In this document: in pieces, positions 47,095-58,387 of the stretch | How the letters are laid out: each line of letters begins with the position of its first letter | Numbering within the stretch: position 1 is the first letter of the stretch | NCBI GenBank assembly: GCA_021229015.1 | Contig: CM037783.1 | Coordinates: 53,642,904-53,706,903, forward strand | Source: Solen grandis | Lineage: Eukaryota; Mollusca; Bivalvia; Adapedonta; Solenidae | Direction of reading: 5' to 3' | Length of the DNA stretch: 64,000 bases | Made by a program: the position numbers and the translations under genes | Notes under the pieces: model-generated | The model's input: the letters and a program-made list of their open reading frames with translations, nothing else | Told to the model about the DNA's origin: nothing | Database searches by the model: none

Positions 47095-47188
47095 TTTGGT
47101 CCAATCACCGTAACGCGGACAAGTGTTGTAGAGTCGAATGTTGATATTATCATTTAAGAAATCAGTGTGACTTTAGTTGCAATAGATG

Positions 47189-47194
47189 AATAAA
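47189..47194 (+). promoter_or_regulatory. Poly(A) signal of gene 1
   Basis: AATAAA 95 bases after the stop, followed by a second AATAAA. Conserved in copy 2 at 56373. Confidence 0.65.
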
Positions 47195-47959
47195 AATAAA
47201 TATAACTGTAAATACATGTAATGATAGTCTGTTTATTTTTCATGTTTTTGTGCACCCAGAGAACACAGTCTGCTTAATATATAATACAATACCATTTTAC
47301 GCATTACATCATTTGAACTAATTCAACAAACACAGAGAGGACACTCACTGCAAATTTCGATACCAACTGACGGCGGCAAAAAGAAGACACACATACTAAC
47401 AGTAAATGTATGAAAGTTCAATTTATCTAAGTAAATGGTTGAAATATTTTCAGGTACATCATTTTTACAGTAACGGAAACAAAAACATAAATGTTGGAAA
47501 AGGGAGAGAAAAATATTTAAAAAATAAAACATTTTCGAATTTTCAAAGAAAATCTTTCAATAGATGTTTTTCATATTTTCATATAATTATTATTCAATGG
47601 TTGATTGATCAAAACATTAATGTATATATATATGTCATCTTGTTCATTTAGGTGCTACGGAGCTGTATTTATGGTAATTGTCGAATGATAAACAAGAAAT
47701 AATAGTTAAATATCTGTTAAGTATACTTAATTCATTTTAAATTAAATTTGAAAAGAAAATGTAATTAATACAAATATACGTCTTATAGTGGCAAAACAAC
47801 GCTTGAACCGTATTTGTGCGGACATTGTGACATCTTATATCCGAAAATTTGGAAATCCAAAATATCTGGAAACATAGCGATGGATAACTGTCGCATACGC
47901 CCTTAAGCAATTAAAACATCAACATATTGAAAGGAATCGACCCTTTACAGAGCATACAT

Positions 47960-48620
47960 AAGCATGTACCGAAAATCGGATATTTGACATATTGCAAATC
48001 AGTTGCTAAACTGATCACATATCTAGGTAGATTTGAAAACTTTTGTAATAAATGTAAACACCCGTGCAGTCATACATGCTTAACCGACCATATCATTCTC
48101 GATTGTCCGCATGTAAAGTTTCGAATGAAGACCCTTTTTCTCAAAATTAAACAGACATGTGGAAATTCTGTATGGCTATGTTTAAGTGAAATGGATAGAT
48201 CGTCACTGGTCAATACTTTACTGGGTTCGCGTAGCTCAACTTTTCTGTTGTCCTATTTACAGCAGCAATATGATACCTTTTATGGTATAGTGATATGTTA
48301 CATTCATTATATGTGGCTGCAGTACGTGTCTTTTGAATAATAGTAACACCTACTGAACAAATAAATCACTTAAATGTTTCAATTTTCTACTGTATGGTAT
48401 GAGGTAATGACAATGTTTCTGTATTTCTGCAGCTTGTTTGATGATTAATTAAATGTAAACATGTTTTGTTGCATTTATTTCTGCAGATGCGACTTTTCCA
48501 TATGTTGTATCTTGTCACTTGTTAATGTAACAATTGATTGTATTCTGTAAAGGTTGAGTCTGTTTTTTTAACTGTGTTATGTACATGTATCTTCATAATT
48601 GGAGGAAATAAAGACTTATA
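47960..48620 (+). mobile_element. LINE-like 3' fragment present only in copy 1
   Basis: An open frame here (LITYLGRFENFCNKCKHPCS, then HIILDCPHVKFRMK) has a CxxC...H...C knuckle like retroelement C-termini and is followed by AT-rich sequence and GGAAATAAAGACTTATA. Copy 2 has an unrelated stretch of about 110 bp between the same flanks (57167-57280). It may be an insertion after the duplication, or copy 2 may have lost it. Confidence 0.6.
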
Positions 48621-48795
48621 TACTGAAGGTGTCACAAAATAAGCCTTATTTATAGGGGTCAATTTAGTGTTAACCTACGGGTTTCATGTCACGGAGACCA
48701 AAATAAAAGTGTTGTGTTTAAATTTTTTGGTATGCGGATAATGAGAGGTTCTTTTATTAGCTTTGTATGAATAACCAATCATTTTACCACCGAGA

Positions 48796-48862
48796 TTGTC
48801 TTATGTGACCTTTCATCGCAGTAAACCAAAAAGGTCACATATGAAGGAGTCACATAAGACAG
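48796..48862. repeat. Hairpin-forming inverted repeat, copy 1
   Basis: TTGTCTTATGTGACCTTTCAT pairs with ATGAAGGAGTCACATAAGAC across about 25 bases, with an extra internal AGGTCACAT. Conserved in copy 2 (57452-57518). Confidence 0.75.
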
Positions 48863-49967
48863 TCCCTAAATATGTTACAGTTTAAGAGAGTTATCAGGTC
48901 TATAATATATTCTGTGTAAAATGTGTAATTGCAGGTGTCTGTTATCAGTTATATACATGTCATTGTTAAAATAAATAAAAACTCAACTCCACTTGTTTTA
49001 TAAATAATATGATAGAGTTAAGACAATGTCAATCTAAACGACTCCCGAAAAGATCGATAATGAAAAACAGTCGCCAACAACAGTCTTGCTATATAACAAA
49101 GGCCAGTTTGGGACCAAACATTCACGATCGCTGTTCGCGTTAGACAGGGAGTCGCTATTAACAGTCTCAATATATAGGAAAATGAAATAGGAGGGGGGGG
49201 GGGGGTTCTAAGGTCGGTTAAGACAGACCGACGCTAAAAACAGACCGTCGCTAAGACAGTCTCGAATGTACTAAGATTGGATAAGTTGTAAGGATTTAGA
49301 CAGGCCATTAAGTCGAAGCTCTAACATTTCAAGGCATATCTATTTCATATAAAGTGCGTATTATTTGTTTTATCTTGATAAAATGATAAAAGCAGCAGTT
49401 CAAAATTAGTGTTTAGTCTAAAGACTACTACCCAATTGAAGATAGACGATCATGTAACATGTAGGATAGAGTAATCCTTCATGGGGTACATCCCTATCTT
49501 CGTGTATACTGAACATGGGAAAAATAATTATCATAATGAATTTATCTACTACACGTGAACACAGCTAACTTTTTTTTTAAAGTCTTTGAAAGCAGGGGCA
49601 TATATATGTCAGTTATATTTCTACAACCTCATTAGGGTGTGCACGTTGGGCAGGAGATTCAGGCTGTGAGTACCGTAACTTGTCAGGGGGATCTATCGGA
49701 GACTGTATCAGGCATTGTGGCATGGATGACCACTTTTTCATGCTAGAGGTAAAGTAATTAAGAATAAAACTACACATATATGAAGAGAAAGAAACAGAGA
49801 GTTGCTTATGCGTGTGTATGTGTGTGTTTTACCCTATACAATACATGTAATGACCATGTCAGCAAGTAAGAAAATACACCTGATCAGATAAATCTTGTTT
49901 AAAACCAATATAGAATGACAATTACTCTAGATATGTCCCAGGTCCAAAATTGTCATTATTTTCAAAA

Positions 49968-50478
49968 GAATCTGACACCGCGTGTCCATGTGATTAAGAA
50001 TCTGACACCACGTGTCCATGTGATTAAGAATCTGACAATGCGTTTCCATGTGAAAAAGAATCTGACACCGCGTGTCCATGTGATTAAGAATCTGACAACG
50101 CGTGTCTATGTGATAAAGAATCAGACAACGCGTGTCCATGTGATAATGAATCTGACACCGCATGTCCATGTGATTAAGAATCTGACAACGCGTGTCCATG
50201 TGATAAAGACTCTGACAACGCGTGTCCATGTGATAAATAATCTAACACCGCGTGTCCATGTGATAAAGAATCTGACACCGCGTGTCCATGTGATTAAGAA
50301 TCTGACAACGCGTGTCCATGTGATAAAGAATCTGACACAACGTGTCCATGTGATAAAGAATCTGACACAACGTGTCCATGTGATTAAGAATCTGACAACG
50401 CGTGTCCATGTAATACAGTCTCTGACAACGCGTGTCCATGTGATAAAGAATCTGACAACGCGTGTCCATATGATAAAG
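49968..50478. repeat. 30-bp minisatellite in WSC intron, copy 2
   Basis: About 17 regular units of the same 30-bp repeat as at 40829-41222. A 189-codon plus-strand frame and several minus-strand frames through it are repeat artefacts. Confidence 0.95.
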
Positions 50479-51503
50479 GGCTAAAATAAACTAATACAAA
50501 TGGTTTTGTCGGAACAGGGGACAGAATGCCGATGTGTGTCAGGACAGAACAAGGATCCCTGTTTCCGACAGACAACAGACCGATGTGATAGAGCTTGTCC
50601 GAACAACCCTAATGATTGGTGTGGTGGACAGACAACCTCTATGTCTCTGTATTATACAGGTGTGGGCTATTATCTATTTCGCCTCAAGGTCTTGAAATGG
50701 TTCTTTTCTAATTTCATTTTCTTAATAACATAATCATGGACATATTAATAATCAAAGTTGTAAAAGCTAAATGATCATCGCTCTATTTTGTTATTTATTG
50801 TGCTGTAACAGAATACAAATATTAATTGTGCAGCGTACATGAAATATGGTCATGTGACATTTGATATCTTAGTGTGACCTTGACCTTGAACTACTGCTCA
50901 ATATGATGAATTATTTGACACTGAGCCAAGCTGGATGCGGTCATATAATTAAGTCATATGACATTTGACCTTAGCTGGTTATAGAATGCACTCTGCACAT
51001 TTTCGCAATATGGTATTCATTTGTGGTGAGATATTTTAAAAGCTTTCAAGTTGTTCAACAGTAATGCGTTTCGTTTTCTTTATGAGCCCTTAAACATTTC
51101 CGTTTTCTTTGCAAACATAAGCACCAAACAGCTGTGCTTTGATACCGCTTATTAACCTTTAAATACATTAATGTTTGACTTTGTTCTTATTCATAAATGG
51201 CATTTATCTTATAAAAGGACATTGGTAGAACTTGAAATTAACTGCATTGGTTGGAATTTGGATGTTTCATTTATTCACATACAGTTGGGTTATACTTTAC
51301 TTTTTATTCAAACGGAAAATGTGACCTCGTGCGATCATTCATTTACATGTATTTTTTTCCGACGTATTTCAATATCTGTTGTAAAACTTTTTGAATATTG
51401 TATGATCAATGCAGTGTACATTTATTTTTATTTCGAGAGTATTTCTAATTTTAGGAAATGTTTCCAGACCAAACATAAGATCAATATATACTTTTTGAGA
51501 AAC

Positions 51504-51512
<9 letters not shown>

Positions 51513-51542
<30 letters not shown>
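51513..51542. repeat. (CA)n microsatellite
   Basis: Shorter counterpart of the run at 42180-42219, in the same intron of copy 2. Confidence 0.95.
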
Positions 51543-51547
<5 letters not shown>

Positions 51548-54500
51548 CTGCTGTCCAAATACTCTAAGCATAGACCTGAATATTGTTACATGTTAAAATA
51601 GCTGACAAAATGGCATTTATCGTGTGTGTAACATTTTCCTAACAATATTGATCGCACAAATGTTTTACCTGAACGATTTTAGATTTGAAACTTTCATTGT
51701 GGTCCATCTTGTCCATTTATATATGTCATTTATAACTGATTTTACGTCAATCAAAGAAACTGAATTTCAAGAAAGTGCACCGTCTTTTCTTTCACAGAAG
51801 GAAGCTATATTTTCAAACATTAAAATACTTTAATGAATCGTACAGAGAATTAATCTATTACATTATATACTTATATATTATAGGTCCATTTGGCAGAAAA
51901 ATTACAGCTTACAAAACTATGAATGGGAATGGAATAAATTGCGTAATAATTGAGTATAAAAGTCGTAATAACTCTGGACTCAGTATTGAAATGGTCCCCT
52001 GCAACAGTCAAGTAAGACGTTACATTTGTGGAGGTGTGTGATTTTAGTTATAAACATCTAGGTCTATCATGATATAAAATGTGTATTTTATGAACAAGTA
52101 TAAAATAAAATACACACTTACAGAGACATTAAAAGTATATGACACCATTCCATCCACATATTACTGGAGAACTTTAAGCCTTCATTTCGTATAGGATCAT
52201 TTTCACGCATTGGCAGACTTATTTAGACGCATTGGCATTTTGACGCATTGGCAAACATAGCAGACCCAGATCAGACAGCTTCTCCAAGGAACTGTCTGAT
52301 CAGGTTCTCATCTGTTTGATAAGAAAATATTGTAGCTCAGTTTCAATACAGTCTGTATGGCAAAGAAAAATCCATTATTTCATATACCATTTTAAGTTCA
52401 GTGAATTGATATTCATCAAGTCATAAATTTGTTTTTGCCTATTCATGAGATAATGGGTAAAGACAGACTCGAGATTGAATTGTTTCCTTGTTATTATTTT
52501 ATTCATTCTTCGGTGTCGGGGGGTCATCGTACTGACTACCTTTCAAAAATATTTGTATGATGAATACGTTTTAATGACATATTATTTAAAACTCTACATT
52601 CTTGTGTATGAAAATCAACTCAAACAATACACTCATTATACAGAAATAGAAAACTTACATTTAGATATGATTGTAAAATAAGTATGTAGATGTATTAAAA
52701 ATTAAAATGCCTTATGGTTGACTACAATGTAATGAGCGGTTCTTAACTCACAAATGCTTACCTATCATACACAGATTATTTACACTTAATAATTATGTTC
52801 ATAGCTCAATTTAAAGTGTTTTCAAGACCCAGTAGTGTTGATATCACCGATATCCCTTTTCCTAAATAAAGTATTTTGTCAATTTATTGAAATATTGTTT
52901 TTCTTCTAGCTATTTATGGGAAACAGTTAAGTTTCGAACTAAAATAGTAAAATATCTTTCTTTATTAAATACAGGTGGACACAATTTCACAAGCGTCGAT
53001 AACAAAGCGTTTCTTACGTGGCATGAGGCGCTTAGCCTCTGCAACCGCTCAAAGCAACATCTGTTTTACAAGTTACATGATGGACATGACCACCGTAAAA
53101 TGCACTGGACGTCAATTAGGCGCAGCTTTGTGTTAAGGTGGACCAATGAACCAGGTACGGAAAATTGTGGGTTTTCATAATTATAATTTTATCAAACCAA
53201 TCAGCAGTGTTACAGACATTCCGAAAAGTGTCAGTTTGACCTGTCTGGTGATTTTTTTTCTGTCCTGTGAATATTTCAATACAGACTGTCCGAATGTCCG
53301 GTTAAAGTTCTAGCAGCAATATTTAATATAAACACATATGACTTACCTAAGTGTTGAAAATTCATTTGATTAAATCAGGGATCTATAAAGATATGGTAAA
53401 AGGTGTTAATAACTTAACAAAGTAAATGAAATAAATGACAAACAATAATGAAATATTGTTGCTTGAGTTCGGTCCTGTACAGTTGATTTTGGTCCTGTGA
53501 ATCTTGTAAAATTACAGGTCAAATGTCCAATGATCCCCAAAGTCTTTCCGAAATGTCAGGCGTTAATTTTCCTACCTTGAAAAATTACCGAATCTTTAAG
53601 TTTCATATATTACATTTCATGACTTTAACGAAAATGTTAGAAAAGAATAATAATGCAGATATAATCCAAATTAATCTACTCAACTCTAAGAAGATATCTG
53701 GTCTTTCAACTGGTGAAAAACTGTTCTTTTCTTTATCTCCATACAAAAATAAACCCCGTGTATTCTTAGATTCTGAAACAAGCGTGTTTTACTTTTCAAA
53801 TGACTAATTAGACAATGGAAATAGATAATATCGATGTGATCAAATTCACACATATTCTTGCTAAGAATACCATGTTCTGAATTATGTCATCAACAATAAC
53901 TGACATAATTGTCAGTTTATCTAATGAGATTGTTTGCGAGAGAGTGCATGTTAAATCAGTTCATATTTCTTTGTGTGTTCATATACAAATCCTGCTCAGT
54001 AATTCAAAGTTATTCGACAAAGAATGATTAATGAAATGTTATGAGAGTACCATTGCAGGTTTCGAATCAAACACGATTTGAACAAAGATTGGCAGATAGA
54101 CTAAATCTCACAAAAGCACGTAACAAAATGTCTAATTTTCACTAAATCACGTTTTTAAATATCTCTTTTTTATTGAAGGTATGTGAAAGTAGAGTGTTTC
54201 TTTCAATAGGACATGAAATTACGATCAAAATGATATCTTATTTATTAAATAAGTCGAGTAATAAAATTAAAATAGAAAAGTAGAATCTACCTGCTGAACA
54301 GAACTATATTATGTTCGTTATTTTTCTGCTACACTGTCTGAATTTAAATCACAATTTAAAAGAAGTTTGAGAATAAATCAAACTGAAAAATATTCCATAT
54401 ATGAGAGAAGTGATAATTTTACGATATGATTAAATTTTCCTCTGTGATTTTTCAATCCTTTTTTTAAAAGTTATCTGATGTGTGCCTACACAATATTTTC

Positions 54501-55146
54501 AACTGACTTTTACAGGAGTTTCCTATCTCTGTTTAATAAGTCTTTGATGGAACTAAATAATACCTCTGTGGATAGTACACTCAAATAAATTCCAATATAT
54601 TGCACCTACGCTTCTCTGTTGCCTTTATAACCGTTGCCGTATCTTCATACCATTAAATCATGTTCCGTTATGTCGTAAACGGCAGAATGTATATTTCTAA
54701 TCATAAAACTATCTTTCTTGATCAGAAGTAACATGTTTTCAGTTCTTTCGAAGCAAGAGAAAGAATGAATTCTCTCTGTGGTCATAAATTGCGGAAATTA
54801 AAATCAACGAAACTGACATGTCACCCTTTTAAATGAATAATACTGTTACACTTTTTATTGCTCTAAATATAATTGATTTTCATGTCGTTTAATGAATTAC
54901 AGCGACAGGGGATGTAGACAAGACAACGTGGACATCGGTCAACTTCTTTGTGATTATAGCAGTCGTGCTAATAGTTGTCCTGTCACTAATGATTGGAATC
55001 GTGTATCGATGCATCGTCACAAGGAGGTATTTTGAATCGTGTATCGATGCATCGTCACAAGGAGGTATTTTGAAGAGTAAACATGAACATACACTATAAT
55101 CTGAAATTATTTAACGTGCCTTTTTAGACGATACAATTGGTAATTA

Positions 55147-55325
55147 AAGGCGCCGTGGTCCAGTGGTAACGTACCGATTACGGACCCGGAGGTTGTGGGT
55201 TCGAACCTCGTTGGAGTCAAGAATTCTTCATGACTGGTACTGGTCCAACACAGGAACCGTCGAGAGGGATTAGTATAAGTTTTAACTTGTTTCACAATTG
55301 GCATAAAACTAAGTTTAAGCTAAAC
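55147..55325 (+). mobile_element. tRNA-Arg-derived SINE, copy 2
   Basis: Duplicate of 45975-46150 with a few substitutions (for example ACGGACCCGG for ACGGATCCGG). It moved with the block rather than inserting separately. Confidence 0.8.
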
Positions 55326-56372
55326 TAATTTACTACATATAGAATGATATTGTTTGAATGCGATACAATTATCTTTAGTCTTTGATATATTTTGCACTGA
55401 TCCAGCAGCAGGTTATGTGATATATATTCATTTATTTACACTTCAATTTGTTTTACGATATTCTATATAACGGCTTATATATTAACTCATAATGTTGGTT
55501 GATGACGACGGTTGATTATTTCTATGTATCTTAAAAATCATGTCTTTCTATCGAAATATTCAAATTTACATTGGAAAAGCATTGTTCTCACCTTTTGTTT
55601 ATTGGCTATTTAAGTTCGATTTCTCTACGACTAGATGTTATATACATGTAGTCTCCTGTAATGGATCAATTTCTCGGATGAAAATAATAACGAGCAGAAT
55701 TAAGAGTACAGCTGTTCTTTCCAACATAACATTACCTACGAGTATAGACTGCAAAATGTCAACTACGGCATCGATCAGTTTCTTTAAAAGAATTGCATGT
55801 TCGTCATCATAATAATAACAATTAATATAAATGTATGGATTGCACTTCAAATTTTGAGCAAAGCCTAAATGTAGTTCAGAAACCGATGAACCATCAAAAC
55901 TTTCACTTCCAAGGCTATAGGCCCGCTTCCTCAATATACGTGTATCGTCACCAGATCATCAGCACCCACCCATCCATCTTTTCATCCATCTCATATGAAT
56001 AAATCCAGGTATTACAATTTCAGAGAGAACACAAGAAGACAGACACGCCAAGAATCAACCAACAGCCCAGACACCACACGAAACAATGAATATGATAGGG
56101 TTGGCTGTAAAAGATCAAGTCAAGGGTCCCATCAGCATCATTATGATACACCGCATGCTCAGATAGTCTACCATACTCTGGCGTCAGGCAAAAATCTGAT
56201 GAACATGAAGACTGTCCAGTGTCCAGGTTACGGATATGGTCATGGCGCGTGCGTCTCTGAACAACCAGTTGGTCCATAGTTGGTCCAATCACCGTAACGC
56301 AGACAAGTGTTGTAGAGTCGAATGTTGATATTATCATTTAAGAAATCAGTGTGACTTTAGTTGCAACAGATG

Positions 56373-56378
56373 AATAAA
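56373..56378 (+). promoter_or_regulatory. Poly(A) signal of copy 2 cassette
   Basis: AATAAA at the same offset after the tail exon as in gene 1. Confidence 0.6.
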
Positions 56379-57451
56379 AATAAATATAACTGTAAATACA
56401 TGTAATGATAGTCTGTTTATTTTTCATGTTTTTGTGCACCCAGAGAACACAGTCTGCTTAATATATAATACAATACCATTTTACGCATTACATCATTTGA
56501 ACTAATTCAACAAACACAGAGAGGACACTCACTGCAAATTTCGATACCAACTGACGGCGGCAAAAAGAAGACACACATACTAACAGTAAATGTATGAAAG
56601 TTCAATTTATCTAAGTAAATGGTTGAAATATTTTCAGGTTCATCATTTTTACAGTAACGGAAACAAAAACATAAATGTTGGAAAAGGGAGAAAAAAATAT
56701 TTAAAAAATAAAACATTTTCGAATTTTCAAAGAAAATCTTTCAATAAATGTTTTTCATATTTTCATATAATTATTATTCAATGGTTGATTGATCAAAACA
56801 TTAATGTATATATATATGTCATCTTGTTCATTTAGGTGCTACGGAGCTGTATTTATGGTAATTGTCAAATGATAAACAAGAAATAATAGTTAAATATCCG
56901 TTAAGTATACTTAATTCATTTCAAATTAAATTTGAAAAGAAAATGTAATTAATACAAACATACGTCTTATAGTGGCAAAACAACGCTTGAACCGTATTTG
57001 TGCGGACATTGTGACATCTTATATCCGAAAATTTGGAAATCCAAAATATCTGGAAACATAGCGATGGATAACTGTCGCATACGCCCTTAAGCAATTAAAA
57101 CATCAACATATTGAAAGGAATCGACCCTTTACAGAGCATACATAAGCATGTACCGAAAATCGGATGCTCGTTCGACTTGGAAGTACCATTAAAACTTAAT
57201 ACCCGAGTCCTTGACCGCGCGAAGTAATATTGAATCATATTATTATGCGTTACTCTACATTCGTACTGTTAAATGACAGTAAAGGTGTCACAAAATAAGC
57301 CTTATTTATAGGGGTCAATTTAGTGTTAACCTACGGGTTTCATGTCACGGAGACCAAAATAAAAGTGTTGTGTTTAAATTTTTTGGTATGTGGATAATGA
57401 GAGGTTCTTTTATTAGCTTTGTATGAATAACCAATCATTTTACCACCGAGA

Positions 57452-57518
57452 TTGTCTTATGTGACCTTTCATCGCAGTAAACCAAAAAGGTCACATATGA
57501 AGGAGTCACATAAGACAG
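57452..57518. repeat. Hairpin-forming inverted repeat, copy 2
   Basis: Same inverted repeat as 48796-48862, arms unchanged between the two copies. Confidence 0.75.
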
Positions 57519-58265
57519 TCCCTAAATATGTTACAGTTTAAGAGAGTTATCAGGTCTATAATATATTCTGTGTAAAATGTGTAATTGCAGGTGTCTGTTA
57601 TCAGTTATATACATGTCATTGTTAAAATAAATAAAAACTCAACTCCACTTGTTTTATAAATAATATGATAGAGTTAAGACAATGTCAATCCAAACGACTC
57701 CCGAAAAGATCGATAATGAAAAACAGTCGCCAACAACAGTCTTGCTATATAACAAAGGCCAGTTTGGGACCAAGCATTCACGATCGTTGTTCGCGTTAGA
57801 CAGGGAGTCGCTATTAACAGTCTCATTATATAGGAAAATGAAATAGGAGGGGGGGTTCTAAGGTCGGTTAAGACAGACCGACGCTAAAAACAGACCGTCG
57901 CTAAGACAGTCTCGACTGTACTAAGATTGGATAAGTTGTAAGGATTTAGACAGGCTATTAATTCGAAGCTCTAACATTTCAAGGCATATCTATTTCATAT
58001 AAAGTGCGTATTATTTGTTTTATCTTGATAAAAGCAGCAGTTCAAAATTAGTGTTTAGTCTAAGGACTACTACCCAATGGAAGATAGACGATCATGTAAC
58101 ATGTAGGATAGAGTAATCCTTCATGGGGTACATCCCTATCTTCGTGTATACTGAACATGGGAAATATAATTATCATAATGAATTTATCTACTACACGTGA
58201 ACACAGCTAACTTTTTTTTTAAAGTCTTTGAAAGCAAACTGATTCATATATACTTTTGTTCAGTC

Positions 58266-58302
58266 GCGGACATTAATTCAAACAAACGAAATTAATGTCC
58301 GC
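58266..58302. promoter_or_regulatory. Perfect hairpin upstream of gene 3
   Basis: GCGGACATTAATT and AATTAATGTCCGC form a perfect 13-bp inverted repeat around an 11-base loop, about 85 bases before the gene 3 start codon. The related sequence at 38421-38457 lies upstream of gene 1. Function unknown; could be a binding site or leader hairpin. Confidence 0.55.
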
Positions 58303-58387
58303 CTTTTCTGAACCATTCCGACAATGGATCTTTCCATTGTATTAACAGATACATGGTTCAGATTTACGTGTAGGCAACTAGGGAAGT

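Larger units (their letters stand above)
40464..49599. repeat. ~9.1-kb tandem duplication, copy 1
   Basis: Starts at about ATATATGTCAGTTATATTTC in intron 2 of gene 1 and ends at about TCTTTGAAAGCA. The same start reappears at about 49603, and the same end at about 58236. Long identical stretches run through exons and introns, indicating a recent duplication. Copy 1 alone contains a LINE fragment at about 47960-48620. Confidence 0.9.
49636..56279 (+). pseudogene. Headless receptor cassette (copy 2 of gene 1 exons 3-9)
   Basis: Exons: 49636-49748 and 50518-50659 (WSC), 51884-52033 (CTLD1 end), 52975-53154 (CTLD2 start), 54903-55026 (transmembrane), 56024-56279 (tail). All are open with the same splice phases. 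There is no promoter, signal exon or CTLD1-start exon, since the duplicated block begins inside intron 2. The CTLD2-end exon is reduced to about 20 bases (53693-53712) without an acceptor. Because the missing exon is phase 1-1, skipping it keeps the frame into the transmembrane exon. It could be dead DNA, or an alternative 3' end spliced to gene 1 exon 2 (inference; no transcript evidence). Coding frames kept open, with amino-acid changes concentrated in the tail, argue it is not an old pseudogene. Confidence 0.65.
49600..58235. repeat. ~8.6-kb tandem duplication, copy 2
   Basis: Near-identical repeat of 40464-49599. Differences: more minisatellite units, about 65 extra bases near 51295-51365, a 205-bp deletion at the second CTLD2 exon (junction at about 53692), a 38-bp duplication at the transmembrane exon end, absence of the LINE fragment, and a shorter G run (57846). 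Confidence 0.9.

Noticed and set aside
49915..50484. 189-codon open frame (THRVHVIKNL-type repeats), with several minus-strand frames
   Set aside because: Product of the 30-bp minisatellite; the period is a multiple of three, so all frames without a stop in the unit stay open. It lies in an intron.
53523..53807. 94-codon frame crossing the copy 2 deletion junction
   Set aside because: Begins in intron sequence with no acceptor and joins it to an exon remnant; an artefact of the deletion.
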